Source: JABIAL01 sp964645825 (lineage in GTDB: Bacteria; Patescibacteriota; Patescibacteriia; UBA1558; GWA2-36-10). From it: 20,492 nt of DNA. The position numbers and the translations under genes are program-made. The stretch lies in the NCBI GenBank assembly GCA_964645825.1, contig CAZXZY010000013.1, positions 1 to 20,492 of the forward strand, in the 5' to 3' direction. Below are positions 12,201 to 20,144 of this stretch, piece after piece; position 1 is the stretch's first letter, and every line of letters begins with the position of its first letter. Below the pieces are notes generated by a model. It was not told the origin of the DNA. It ran no database searches and saw only the letters and a list, made by a program, of their open reading frames with translations.

Positions 12201-13301
12201 CTATAGCTTTCCTGCCTTGATTGCTGCTCGTATATCAGCCATTAGGTCCATATAGAAGGCTAGGTTGTTTAGGCTCGCTAGACGAAGCCCTAGAGGCTCC
12301 TGCGTCTTAAATAGGTGGTGCATATAGGCTAATGAATATCGGCCAAAGCGTCCTTTTGCTAACAAGGTTTTATCCTTGGCAAACTTCGCATTTGTGATAT
12401 TAATAGTCTCATAAAACTTCCTATTACCTATCTTCCCAGTCCTGATATAAAGCTTGCCATGCCTGGCCTCACGAGTAGGAATAACACAATCAAACATGTC
12501 CACTCCCCGTTTTACAGCTTCAATAATATTTTCTGGATAACCAACACCCATCAAATAACGTGGCTTATCACTTGGTAGAACTGGTGTAGTATAATCCAAA
12601 ACTTTATACATCACTTTATTTGGCTCACCAACAGCTAAACCACCAATAGCAAATCCATCAAAATCAAATTTCATAAGTTCTGCCGCTGATTGATGACGCA
12701 GGTCTTTAAAATCTGCTCCTTGGACAATGCCAAATATTAATTGCTTTTTTATTATTTTAGATTTTTTGTTTAATTTATTTTTATAATCAAAAGCTATCTC
12801 TGCCCAACGCGTAGTTCTCTCTAATGCTTTGATTGCATCCTGACGCTTGGCTGGTAAACCAATACACTCATCTAAAATCATCATGATATCGGAATTCAAA
12901 ACTATTTGGATGTCGATAACTTTTTTTGGATTCAAAATATGTTTTGAGCCATCAATATGTGACTGAAATTCCACTTGATCGCCTTTTATTTTTCTTAAAT
13001 TTGATAAAGAAAAAACTTGATAGCCACCGCTATCAGTCAAAATTGGTAAATCACAATCCATAAATTGATGTAGATTACCATGTTTTTTTATGACATCCAT
13101 GCCTGGACGCAAATAATTATGATAAGTATTAGACAAAATAATTTCTGCGCCTAAATCTTTTACTTCTTGCACAGTACAACTTTTTAAGGCAGCTTTTGTG
13201 GCAATTGGCATAAAAAAAGGCGTGTTAACTTTGCCTCGAGCAGTAGTTAACACCCCTAATCTTGCTTGTGATTTATTTGAAATTTTATTTAGCTTAAACA
13301 T
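12201..13301 (-). CDS. tgt: tRNA-guanine transglycosylase, host/element hybrid lacking zinc ligands
   Basis: 366 residues, normal family length. It should exchange guanine 34 for a queuosine precursor in tRNAs with GUN anticodons. Motifs: LSNTYH (56-61), LTDSGGYQVFSL (about 88-99), FGIVQGA, FAIGGLAVGEP, and VDMFDCVIPTR with nucleophile D271. The canonical CxCx2C is absent (the region reads AKGRFGRYSLAYMHHL), and the usual zinc histidine is asparagine (ASLNNLAFY), so all four ligands are missing. Codons before about 269 are host sequence; those after 276 come from the element and are visibly less AT-rich. The ATG overlaps the stop of the upstream gene by one nucleotide (TAATG). Last gene of the ileS operon. 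Confidence 0.93.
   Translation of the reverse strand: MFKLNKISNKSQARLGVLTTARGKVNTPFFMPIATKAALKSCTVQEVKDLGAEIILSNTYHNYLRPGMDVIKKHGNLHQFMDCDLPILTDSGGYQVFSLSNLRKIKGDQVEFQSHIDGSKHILNPKKVIDIQIVLNSDIMMILDECIGLPAKRQDAIKALERTTRWAEIAFDYKNKLNKKSKIIKKQLIFGIVQGADFKDLRHQSAAELMKFDFDGFAIGGLAVGEPNKVMYKVLDYTTPVLPSDKPRYLMGVGYPENIIEAVKRGVDMFDCVIPTREARHGKLYIRTGKIGNRKFYETINITNAKFAKDKTLLAKGRFGRYSLAYMHHLFKTQEPLGLRLASLNNLAFYMDLMADIRAAIKAGKL
12475..12496. repeat. attR core (direct repeat with 4523-4544)
   Basis: Identical over 22 bp to attL. It spans tgt codons around 269-276, including the catalytic aspartate region. Outside it (12497 up) is host tgt; inside it is the element's replacement 3' end. Confidence 0.85.
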
Positions 13302-15100
13302 TATTGTACTAGACCATATGGATCACTACTTTCTGCCACCACATCTGAGGTTTTCAAAATCTTTGAACGAACAATCACTTCTTCTTGGCCCAAAGCTGTC
13401 GCTGTCACCGGATTTAATAAAGTAACCGCTTGTCCTCTGTCTTCAGCATCAGGAGTAATACTAATCATAAAAGAAGCAGTTAGCGGCAATAACAAATCAT
13501 CAAAATCTTCTAAGCTCCAAGTCAAACTACGATCATCTTCATTGAAAGCTAAATCCCCCTCTTGTACTTCAGCGCCATCAATAAAAGAAACATTTGGTGG
13601 TAAAACTGTGCTGACTGTTACTGTATCAAAACTACCAGTACTTTGTGGCAAAGACCAGACAGCTAAATATTCTGTATTTTCGCCAACTTGAGGTGGTAAT
13701 AATCCAGCTCCCACTCGACGACCACCTAAATGCCAGTAAATACCATTATTAAAACTTAAACTTTCGCCAACTGTAATTTGAGAAACATTTTGTAATTGTT
13801 CCCAGCCACTCAAGCCAGCAATGTTTATCATGACGATATTTTCAATCAATCGCTCTGGCTGTGGCTGATCTGTCACTTCTACTTCCCAAGTGAAAGTTTT
13901 GGTCTCACCAGCTGGCCAAGTATTTAAACTTTCATCGACATCCGATGTCCAGATTACCTTTTCTTCCAAATATTCTCCGACTGAATCCAAGGTATCCCAA
14001 TCTAAGATCCCACCGGTCAACAAGGCAGCTACTTGCACATCAGATACGTCACTAGCGCTGTCGTTAGTAATGTCTAATTGATAACGTAATCTATCACCCC
14101 AATCAGTTGTCATATCTCCAGACTCACCATTAATCTCCAGATCGATGACAAATTGCGGATTAACCACTGTCATTTCATGTTCCTGACGAGATAAACGACG
14201 GAAATCTTCATTTACTACATTACCAATCTCGGCTACTAATAGCTGATCTGACTTACTATCAACTGTAAAATTACCAGTAATAATCAATTCTTTTTCTTCC
14301 TCCGGCTCTAGTGAGCTAAGCCAAAAATCTCCTTCTTTGGTTGGCTCGGTACTGACAGTAACCCAGTCATCTGGTAATAAAACATCTAAACTCAAATCAA
14401 TTAAAGCTTCCTTTGTAAGATTGCTGTAAACAATTTTAATTTCTTGTTCAGTGTCAATCAAAGTTTTTTCAATAGCAACAATACTTAATTCTATTTTTTG
14501 ATCTTTAATTTTTGTCTCTATGGTATCTTTGGCTCTAAAATCTGAATGAAAATTTGCCGGCTGATAATCTAAATTGAAAACAGCAGCTAATTTATCATCT
14601 TTGACACCAACTAATTGTCCTTCAATCTCTATCTTGGCAGTCTGCCCAGGAGCTAGATCTGTCAGCGACCAAGTTTTGGCGTTACCATTAGCAGGATCTA
14701 CAGAAGCTTCATCAAAATAAAATCCAGCTGGCCAATAAACACTCAATTCCATTTTAGTCAAAGGTACGACATCTAAATTTGTATATTCAACAACATATTT
14801 AACTTCGTCACCAGAGGTAATGGTCTTGGGCCCGATCACTGCTAATTTTAAGCTCTCTTGTTCTGGACCAGAAGCATTATTATTCCAATATATGAGCCCA
14901 GCAGCTGCGCCAATGAAAATCAAAAATAAAAAGAAAACTAAGCCACCTCTTCCTTTAGGTGCTTTTTTGAAAGTCTGATATTCTTTTGGCACTTTTCTCT
15001 TAGTCGATTTGCGGCGACTAACTGTCGGTGCTTCATAGGATGTTTTGCGAACCGGTGATCTTTTGACAGAATCAACGCTGCGTTTTTTTACTTTAGCCAT
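13301..15100 (-). CDS. Membrane-anchored protein with four DUF11-like Ig repeats
   Basis: 599 residues. A very basic cytoplasmic N-tail (1-52) is followed by one membrane helix (about 53-71) and then a long external region with roughly four beta-sandwich repeats of the DUF11/conserved-repeat type. Each shows a pattern such as SGDEVKYVVEYTN, LPDDW or WPAGF, WSL and G-x-T-x-x-I/F. Repeats begin near 85, 205, 320 and 460. Such proteins are cell-surface or adhesive; no catalytic motif is seen. It overlaps recO by 8 nt upstream and tgt by 1 nt downstream, so it is translated within the ileS operon. Confidence 0.8.
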   Translation of the reverse strand: MAKVKKRSVDSVKRSPVRKTSYEAPTVSRRKSTKRKVPKEYQTFKKAPKGRGGLVFFLFLIFIGAAAGLIYWNNNASGPEQESLKLAVIGPKTITSGDEVKYVVEYTNLDVVPLTKMELSVYWPAGFYFDEASVDPANGNAKTWSLTDLAPGQTAKIEIEGQLVGVKDDKLAAVFNLDYQPANFHSDFRAKDTIETKIKDQKIELSIVAIEKTLIDTEQEIKIVYSNLTKEALIDLSLDVLLPDDWVTVSTEPTKEGDFWLSSLEPEEEKELIITGNFTVDSKSDQLLVAEIGNVVNEDFRRLSRQEHEMTVVNPQFVIDLEINGESGDMTTDWGDRLRYQLDITNDSASDVSDVQVAALLTGGILDWDTLDSVGEYLEEKVIWTSDVDESLNTWPAGETKTFTWEVEVTDQPQPERLIENIVMINIAGLSGWEQLQNVSQITVGESLSFNNGIYWHLGGRRVGAGLLPPQVGENTEYLAVWSLPQSTGSFDTVTVSTVLPPNVSFIDGAEVQEGDLAFNEDDRSLTWSLEDFDDLLLPLTASFMISITPDAEDRGQAVTLLNPVTATALGQEEVIVRSKILKTSDVVAESSDPYGLVQ

Positions 15101-15821
15101 ATATAAATAATTTTAATGCTTGAGAAGGACGATCATAAACTTCCTGATAATAAGCTTGGGAAGCTTGTAGCCACTCTCTATTTAATTGCTTAGCAATTGA
15201 TAGGTCCAAAACGTCCATCAACGGCCTTGCTAAAATCTCTCTTAAGAATTGTAACAAATCTTCACTCATTAACAAAGCATTTGCTGGTTGATGTTTTTTG
15301 CAAACTACTCCTCGGCCAGGCAGATAATATCCACTACTGACAGATGCTCCACAAGAAACACAATTATCCAAATGTGGATGCCAACCACTAATGCTTAAAA
15401 ATTTCCATAAAAATGTACGAACCAATAACATTTTCTTTTCATCAGACAACTGATCATCATCTAATAAAGTAAATATTTCTTCTAATAACTGAAATTCTTT
15501 CCAACGCGGCCCAGTACTGACTTCTCCCAAAAATAACTCAATAATACTGGAAGCCAATGACATGCTGCGTAAGTTTGTTCTGATGTTTTGATAATCTTTT
15601 ATCAAATGTGTGCCCGCCACATGGTCCATCTTACCGCGGCCGATCATTACTTTGACTTTGGCAAAAGGTGGTAAGTGTCCAGAAAGTTTACTACTAGATT
15701 TGGCGGCCGCTTTGACTACGGCTGTGATCAAACCTTCGTGTGGAGTAAATAAATAGTACAGCCTGTCAGCTTCTCGCCAAGCCCTGGTTCTTAGAACAAA
15801 TGCTTCAGTCTTGAAAGCCAT
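15093..15821 (-). CDS. recO: DNA repair protein RecO
   Basis: 242 residues, typical length. The N-terminal OB fold is recognisable from FKTEAFVLRTRAWREADRL and the LxTAVVKAAAKSSSKLSG turn. The C-terminal part carries the zinc site C154-x2-C157, C174 and possibly H177. RecO works with RecR to load RecA on SSB-coated single strands in recombinational repair. It begins 1 nt after ileS ends and overlaps the surface-protein gene by 8 nt. Confidence 0.93.
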   Translation of the reverse strand: MAFKTEAFVLRTRAWREADRLYYLFTPHEGLITAVVKAAAKSSSKLSGHLPPFAKVKVMIGRGKMDHVAGTHLIKDYQNIRTNLRSMSLASSIIELFLGEVSTGPRWKEFQLLEEIFTLLDDDQLSDEKKMLLVRTFLWKFLSISGWHPHLDNCVSCGASVSSGYYLPGRGVVCKKHQPANALLMSEDLLQFLREILARPLMDVLDLSIAKQLNREWLQASQAYYQEVYDRPSQALKLFIYG

Positions 15822-15822
15822 T

Positions 15823-18819
15823 TTATTTTAATCCTAAAATAATTTCTTCGCCGTTTATTTTTTTGACTAACTGTGTCTCTGGACTAGCATCTACTTTTTC
15901 TAAAGATCCAGCAGATGTTGATTTGATTATTTCTTCTTTATATTTTTCAATAACAGCTAATAAGCTTGCGGATTCTGTTTGATAAGTTTCTACTGGTTTA
16001 TCTACTGGTTTCAAACCAGACTCTTTACGTAAAACATTTATAAAACGAATTAATTCACGCAAAACTCCTTTTTCTTTTAGATCATCTGTTAAGTTTGTGT
16101 CTAGAGCAACTTTGAAATCATTCACTTCAGCTACCTGCCAACCCTCGACTTCTTTAACGTTATCTATAACAACTTGCTCTACATTTAATTCATCAGCTAA
16201 AAGCTCTAAATAATCCCGCTCTTTTGCCAGTCCTGATTTTTCTCCAACTACTAAAGTAGCTAAAGGCTGACGAACTTTCATACCAGCTCCGGCCCGTAGG
16301 GCATGCACGCTCTCTGCAATCTGACGAACAGCGTCCATTTTATCTAAAACTTTTTGATCTACTAATTTTTTATCATAACTTGCCCAATCTTCTAAGTGCA
16401 CTGAAGTCTTTGGCGAAAATTCTTGCCAGATAATTTCGGCGGTCATTGGAGTAAATGGAGAGATGACTTTAGCAAATTGCTTTAAGATAAAAGCCAAAGT
16501 TTGAATAGCTTGTTCTTTATCTTTTTCATCCTCACCTTTGAATCTATCTCGACTACGACGTAAATACCAAGTAGATAATTCATCAACAAAATCAATTAGT
16601 GGCCGGGTAGCTTTGACTAAATTATAATCTTCCATTGCTTCTGTCACTTCTTTATGCAAAACATAAAACTTAGCGACAATCCATTTATCTAAATCGTTAT
16701 CTAATTTTACTAATTTATCTCCATCGATTTTAGCCTCACCTTTAAACATTTGGTAAAAGCTGAAAACGTTTTGCAATAAACCGATAAAACGACGATAGGT
16801 TGTTTGCAAATCTTTTTCAACAAAAGAAAGATTTTCAGCTAAAGCCACTGGAGATGATAATAAATACAAACGCAAAGAATCAGCGCCATATTTTTCCATA
16901 ACTTCATTTGGATCTGGATAGTTCTGTAATTTTTTGGACATCTTCTTGCCGTCTTCAGCCAACACAATTCCGTTGACGATGACGTTATCAAAAGCCTGTG
17001 AATCTTTCAGTGCTGTAGCTAAAATATGCAAGTAATAAAACCAAGCCCTAGTTTGATCAATTCCTTCGGCAATAAACTTGGCTGGAAATTTTTGATCAAA
17101 TTCTTTTTTGTTATCATATGGATAATGTGCTTGTGCATAAGGCATGGAACCTGAATCAAACCAAGTATCCAAAACATCTGGCACGCGCTTCATAGTGTCT
17201 CCACACTTACAAGCAAAAGTTATTTCATCAACTACATGCTTGTGTAAATCAGTCACTTTTTGACCACTAGCTTTTTCTAAATCTGCTACTGAGCCAAATA
17301 CTACTTTTTCCTCACACTTTGAGCACTCCCAAATAGGCATTACTGAAGCCCAAAATCTTTGACGAGAAATTGACCAATCACGAGCACCTTCTAGCCATTT
17401 TCCAAAACGACCTTCTTTGATATGATCTGGAGTCCAATTTATATTCTTGGCAGTTTTCTGTGCTTTATCTTTGACTTTAGTGACAGCCACAAACCAAGAC
17501 GAAGTAGCATAATTTAACAATGGAGTTTCACAACGCCAACAATGTGGGTAGCTGTGTTCATACTTTTCTTTAGCAAATAATAAATCCTTGCCGGCCAAAT
17601 ATTTTATAATAGCGACATCTGTAGATTGCACATCATCTATTGGCTTTACATGTAAGCCTTTGAAATCTGTAACCTGTTCTTTGATGATGCCGTCCATACC
17701 AATGTGTTGGACAAAAGGAAAATTCTTTTCTTTACCCAAATTCATATCGTCTTCACCAAAAGCAGGAGCAATATGAACGACACCGGTTCCTTCTTCAGTA
17801 GTTACAAAATCGGCTGCCACGATTTGCCAGCCATTAGCTACATTTTCTAATTCTTTATCATTAGAGTAATAATCAAAAAGTGGAATATATTTTTTGCCAA
17901 TTAAATCCTTACCTTTGAATTCTTCAATAATTTGAACTTCCTCTCCGAACTCCATCTTAAAAGCATCTATATCTGAGCCCTGTAATCTTTCTTTTGCTAC
18001 AATGTAATACCTAAATTTTATGTCTGCGACATTACTTTTTGCATTTGGATCATGAACATCTACAAAATTACTTTTTTCAATACCCTCAACACGAGGTCCA
18101 ATTTTTACATAATCAATATCTGCACCAACAGCTAAAGCAACATTGCCGATCAAAGTCCAAGGAGTAGTAGTCCAAGCCAAAACAAAAGTTCCTGGCTCAT
18201 CTACAAGTTCAAACTTGGCAGTCAGTGATAAATCTTTTATATCTTTATAACCTTCGGAAACTTCTTGTTGAGAAAGAGTTGTTTCACAACGAGGACAAAT
18301 ATGCATTGAGCGATAATCTTTGTAAATCAAATCCTTGTCCCAAAGCTCTTTGAAAACCCACCAAACAGATTCCATATAATCCAAGTCCATAGTTCGGTAA
18401 GCATTTTCCATGTCTGCCCAGCGACCCATGCGAGTAACAGTTTTTTCCCATTCGCCAACATAGCTCAAAACTTTAGAGCGGCACATTTCATTAAACTTAG
18501 CCACACCCATTTCTTCGATGGCCTGTTTAGATTTCGAACCAAGTTCTTTTTCAACAATGTTTTCGACTGGCAAACCATGGCAATCCCAACCCCATTTCCG
18601 CTCAACACGATATCCACGCATAGTCCAAAAACGAGGCACTACATCTTTCATAATATTACCTACCAAATGACCATAATGCGGTGTCCCTGTTGCAAATGGT
18701 GGTCCATCATAAAAAAGATAGTCACCTTGCGGTGATTTTTTATCTAAAGATTTCTGAAAAGTCTGATCACTTTCCCAAAAATCCAATATTTCTTTTTCTT
18801 GATCTTTAAAATCTGCCAT
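15823..18819 (-). CDS. ileS: Isoleucyl-tRNA synthetase, eukaryote-like type
   Basis: 998 residues. Class I signatures: HYGH (48-51) within PPFATGTPHYGH, and KMSKK (626-630). The editing domain shows LAWTTTPWTLIGN and the GTGVVHIAPAFGEDD segment. ARDWSISRQRFWASVMPIWEC and DVLDTWFDSGSMPYAQ are catalytic-core blocks. The HYGH variant, length and lack of a C-terminal four-cysteine zinc finger fit the IleS2/eukaryote-like group, whose known members are often mupirocin-tolerant; that is family knowledge, not shown here. It charges tRNA-Ile in the cytoplasm. First gene of the ileS-recO-surface protein-tgt operon, with a promoter at 18856-18884. Confidence 0.97.
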   Translation of the reverse strand: MADFKDQEKEILDFWESDQTFQKSLDKKSPQGDYLFYDGPPFATGTPHYGHLVGNIMKDVVPRFWTMRGYRVERKWGWDCHGLPVENIVEKELGSKSKQAIEEMGVAKFNEMCRSKVLSYVGEWEKTVTRMGRWADMENAYRTMDLDYMESVWWVFKELWDKDLIYKDYRSMHICPRCETTLSQQEVSEGYKDIKDLSLTAKFELVDEPGTFVLAWTTTPWTLIGNVALAVGADIDYVKIGPRVEGIEKSNFVDVHDPNAKSNVADIKFRYYIVAKERLQGSDIDAFKMEFGEEVQIIEEFKGKDLIGKKYIPLFDYYSNDKELENVANGWQIVAADFVTTEEGTGVVHIAPAFGEDDMNLGKEKNFPFVQHIGMDGIIKEQVTDFKGLHVKPIDDVQSTDVAIIKYLAGKDLLFAKEKYEHSYPHCWRCETPLLNYATSSWFVAVTKVKDKAQKTAKNINWTPDHIKEGRFGKWLEGARDWSISRQRFWASVMPIWECSKCEEKVVFGSVADLEKASGQKVTDLHKHVVDEITFACKCGDTMKRVPDVLDTWFDSGSMPYAQAHYPYDNKKEFDQKFPAKFIAEGIDQTRAWFYYLHILATALKDSQAFDNVIVNGIVLAEDGKKMSKKLQNYPDPNEVMEKYGADSLRLYLLSSPVALAENLSFVEKDLQTTYRRFIGLLQNVFSFYQMFKGEAKIDGDKLVKLDNDLDKWIVAKFYVLHKEVTEAMEDYNLVKATRPLIDFVDELSTWYLRRSRDRFKGEDEKDKEQAIQTLAFILKQFAKVISPFTPMTAEIIWQEFSPKTSVHLEDWASYDKKLVDQKVLDKMDAVRQIAESVHALRAGAGMKVRQPLATLVVGEKSGLAKERDYLELLADELNVEQVVIDNVKEVEGWQVAEVNDFKVALDTNLTDDLKEKGVLRELIRFINVLRKESGLKPVDKPVETYQTESASLLAVIEKYKEEIIKSTSAGSLEKVDASPETQLVKKINGEEIILGLK

Positions 18820-18834
18820 ATAATAGTATATTTA

Positions 18835-18851
18835 CTTACCCTTAAGGTAAG
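18835..18851. promoter_or_regulatory. Dyad at the predicted ileS transcription start
   Basis: CTTACCCTTAAGGTAAG: 6-bp arms around CTTAA, covering the predicted start (about 18849) and the first bases of the transcript. It may be an operator or a 5'-end hairpin. Confidence 0.4.
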
Positions 18852-18855
18852 ATTT

Positions 18856-18884
18856 ATTCTAGCCTAAAAGCCTATATTTGACAA
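18856..18884 (-). promoter_or_regulatory. Promoter of the ileS operon
   Basis: The minus strand reads TTGTCA (18884-18879), 17 nt, TAGAAT (18861-18856). Start about 18849, about 30 nt before the ileS ATG. Confidence 0.65.
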
Positions 18885-18920
18885 TATTTTACCTTTCGAC
18901 TTCGCTCAAGATGATTAAAA

Positions 18921-19043
18921 TCAGAAAAATAAAGAATACAAGCTCTGCCACCAAGATTTCTTGGCCTTTTTGCACAATCGAGGCTGGTAAACCCTATGTT
19001 TACATTTAGCCTTGGTAAAAACTTTGTCCAACTTTTTTCTCAT
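18921..19043 (-). CDS. Possible 40-residue basic ORF upstream of ileS
   Basis: Starts MRKKLDKVFTKAKCKHRVYQ and ends SWWQSLYSLFF: strongly basic with two cysteines, one histidine and a C-terminal aromatic patch. The DNA also contains stems (GTAAAC/GTTTAC within GGCT/AGCC, and CCAAG/CTTGG), so it may be a structured RNA instead. It lies between the MerR-type terminator and the ileS promoter with no clear promoter of its own. Confidence 0.35.
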   Translation of the reverse strand: MRKKLDKVFTKAKCKHRVYQPRLCKKAKKSWWQSLYSLFF

Positions 19044-19080
19044 TTTTATTTTGTGATTATTTTATATATTAAAACCCTCA

Positions 19081-19104
19081 AGCCCCTAAGCATAAAAAGG
19101 GGCT
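19081..19104 (-). terminator. Intrinsic terminator after the MerR-type gene
   Basis: A 7-bp stem AGCCCCT (19081-19087) with AGGGGCT (19098-19104). On the minus strand it is followed by TGAGGG and TTTT. It starts 8 nt after the MerR-type stop. Confidence 0.7.
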
Positions 19105-19112
19105 CGAAGGAA

Positions 19113-19367
19113 TTAAAGCAATTTTTTGATCTCCGCAACGGATAACCTTCTTTTGTTTTGCAAATCTTCTATTTTTTGCAAAGTGCGGAGAGCTTTATCT
19201 GGATTATAAAGACGATAGCCACCTTGAGTACGCCCATCTTCTTTTAGTAAACCTTCACGAGTATAAAAATTAATTGCGGACGGCAAAACATCGAACATAC
19301 TAGCTAGTGTGCCGATCTTTACTAATTTAGTGCTCGGTTGTTTGTTTCCGGTTTTTATTTTCCGCAT
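19113..19367 (-). CDS. MerR-type HTH protein without effector domain
   Basis: 84 residues. MerR winged-helix pattern: VKIGTLASMFDVLPSAINFYTREGLL (about 16-41), then GGYRLYNPDKALRTLQKI. It ends after the first helix of the usual dimerisation coil (LSVAEIKKLL), so there is no effector-binding domain. It should bind DNA; its targets are unknown. GAGG lies 3 nt before the ATG. It has its own promoter (19399-19427) and terminator (19081-19104). Confidence 0.85.
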   Translation of the reverse strand: MRKIKTGNKQPSTKLVKIGTLASMFDVLPSAINFYTREGLLKEDGRTQGGYRLYNPDKALRTLQKIEDLQNKRRLSVAEIKKLL

Positions 19368-19398
19368 GTGCCTCGCCTGTGAATATAAAGCACTACTT

Positions 19399-19427
19399 AT
19401 TATAAACCATAAAGTAAAAAGTGTAAA
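19399..19427 (-). promoter_or_regulatory. Promoter of the MerR-type gene
   Basis: The minus strand reads TTTACA (19427-19422), 17 nt, TATAAT (19404-19399). TTACTTTA occurs twice across the -35 and spacer, a possible operator. The spacer is 17 nt, not the 19-20 nt typical of MerR-activated promoters. Confidence 0.65.
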
Positions 19428-19473
19428 GTAATTATTGATAGTTTATAGTTAATATAATTAAAACAAACAAAAA

Positions 19474-19495
19474 AACCCCGGCCTAGACCGGGGTT
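19474..19495 (-). terminator. Strong intrinsic terminator after the single-pass membrane protein gene
   Basis: A perfect 8-bp stem AACCCCGG (19474-19481) with CCGGGGTT (19488-19495), 6-nt loop, followed on the minus strand by a T-rich run TTTTTGTTTG. It lies 13 nt after the stop at 19509. Confidence 0.9.
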
Positions 19496-19508
19496 GATAA
19501 AGTCTAAC

Positions 19509-20021
19509 TTATAATGCCTGCTGTCTTTCTATTTCTGTCAAAATCTCTGAATCATCACCGACTTCTTCAATAGAGATAATCTTACTACGATTAACCTGCA
19601 AGCTACCTTGCGGCTGATGCAATTCTGCTCCCCGCTTGATCAAAACTGGCACTTCTATCAATTGGTCTTCAGCGCCCTCTTCAGTGGCTGGTACTAATTG
19701 AGTTTCAGTCTGAATATAATAAACATCCTCTAGATATACATTGAGTGAATCTTCTTTCATCACTAGAGCAAAATAAACTTGTCCATTTTCCAAAAAGACT
19801 GCTTTATACTTATGTTCCTTTTCTAAATTTCCTTTAGATAAGAAAACCAAGGCTCCAGATAAAACGACAATAACTATAACTAAAGTAATAGTTAACCATA
19901 TTTTAGACGCTTTACTTTTTGGCGTACGAGCTACAAATTGCTCAAAATCCTCTAAGCCATCCTCTGTCTTGGCTGGCTTGGTCGCTGCTGCTCTAGTTTT
20001 TGTTGTCTTTTTGACTGGCAT
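19509..20021 (-). CDS. Single-pass membrane protein of unknown function
   Basis: 170 residues. A basic, T/A/K-rich cytoplasmic tail (1-40) is followed by one membrane helix (about 41-61) and an external region of about 105 residues with beta-strand character (KYKAVFLENGQVYFALVM, LNVYLEDVYYIQT, PVLIKRGAELHQP). No catalytic motif or family recognised. Monocistronic, with its own promoter and terminator; divergent from dprA. Confidence 0.8.
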   Translation of the reverse strand: MPVKKTTKTRAAATKPAKTEDGLEDFEQFVARTPKSKASKIWLTITLVIVIVVLSGALVFLSKGNLEKEHKYKAVFLENGQVYFALVMKEDSLNVYLEDVYYIQTETQLVPATEEGAEDQLIEVPVLIKRGAELHQPQGSLQVNRSKIISIEEVGDDSEILTEIERQQAL

Positions 20022-20053
20022 ATAAATTTAAAATTAAGTATTTTAGTACATTG

Positions 20054-20082
20054 ATTATATATTAATGAGGAAAATTTGCCAA
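20054..20082 (-). promoter_or_regulatory. Promoter of the single-pass membrane protein gene
   Basis: The minus strand reads TTGGCA (20082-20077), 17 nt, TATAAT (20059-20054). Start about 20047, giving a 26-nt leader to the ATG at 20021. Confidence 0.75.
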
Positions 20083-20144
20083 GAGCTCTAATTTTACAAA
20101 TAATCCCCCTTATACTATGATGAGTAATAATTAATGAAGAAATT

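Larger units (their letters stand above)
4523..12496. mobile_element. Integrative element inserted in tgt (about 7.95 kb)
   Basis: Bounded by a 22-bp perfect direct repeat inside tgt codons, with a tyrosine recombinase next to the left end. It carries a replication arm (CHC2 primase fragment, RepO-like initiator), an excisionase-like HTH protein and a seven-gene cargo operon. It restores tgt by supplying an alternative 3' end (12201-12474), the strategy known for prophage e14 and phage 21 in E. coli icd. No capsid, terminase, portal, relaxase or type IV secretion gene is visible, so it is neither a complete tailed phage nor a self-conjugative element. A satellite or integrated plasmid-like element is more likely. 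Repeat-to-repeat unit length is 7952 bp. Confidence 0.85.

Noticed and set aside
4523..12496. tRNA gene as integration target, or CRISPR array in the element
   Set aside because: No tRNA-like T-loop or cloverleaf is seen at either att core, and no regularly spaced repeat-spacer array exists in the window.
18891..18915. REP-like sequence containing TTCGACTTCGCTCAAG
   Set aside because: It resembles a motif dispersed in many bacterial genomes, but there is only one copy here and no clean dyad, so no feature was called.
18835..19050. T-box riboswitch upstream of ileS
   Set aside because: A GGTGGCA-like stretch is present, but there is no AGGGUGGNACCGCG motif, no specifier loop or antiterminator, and the promoter lies downstream of it.
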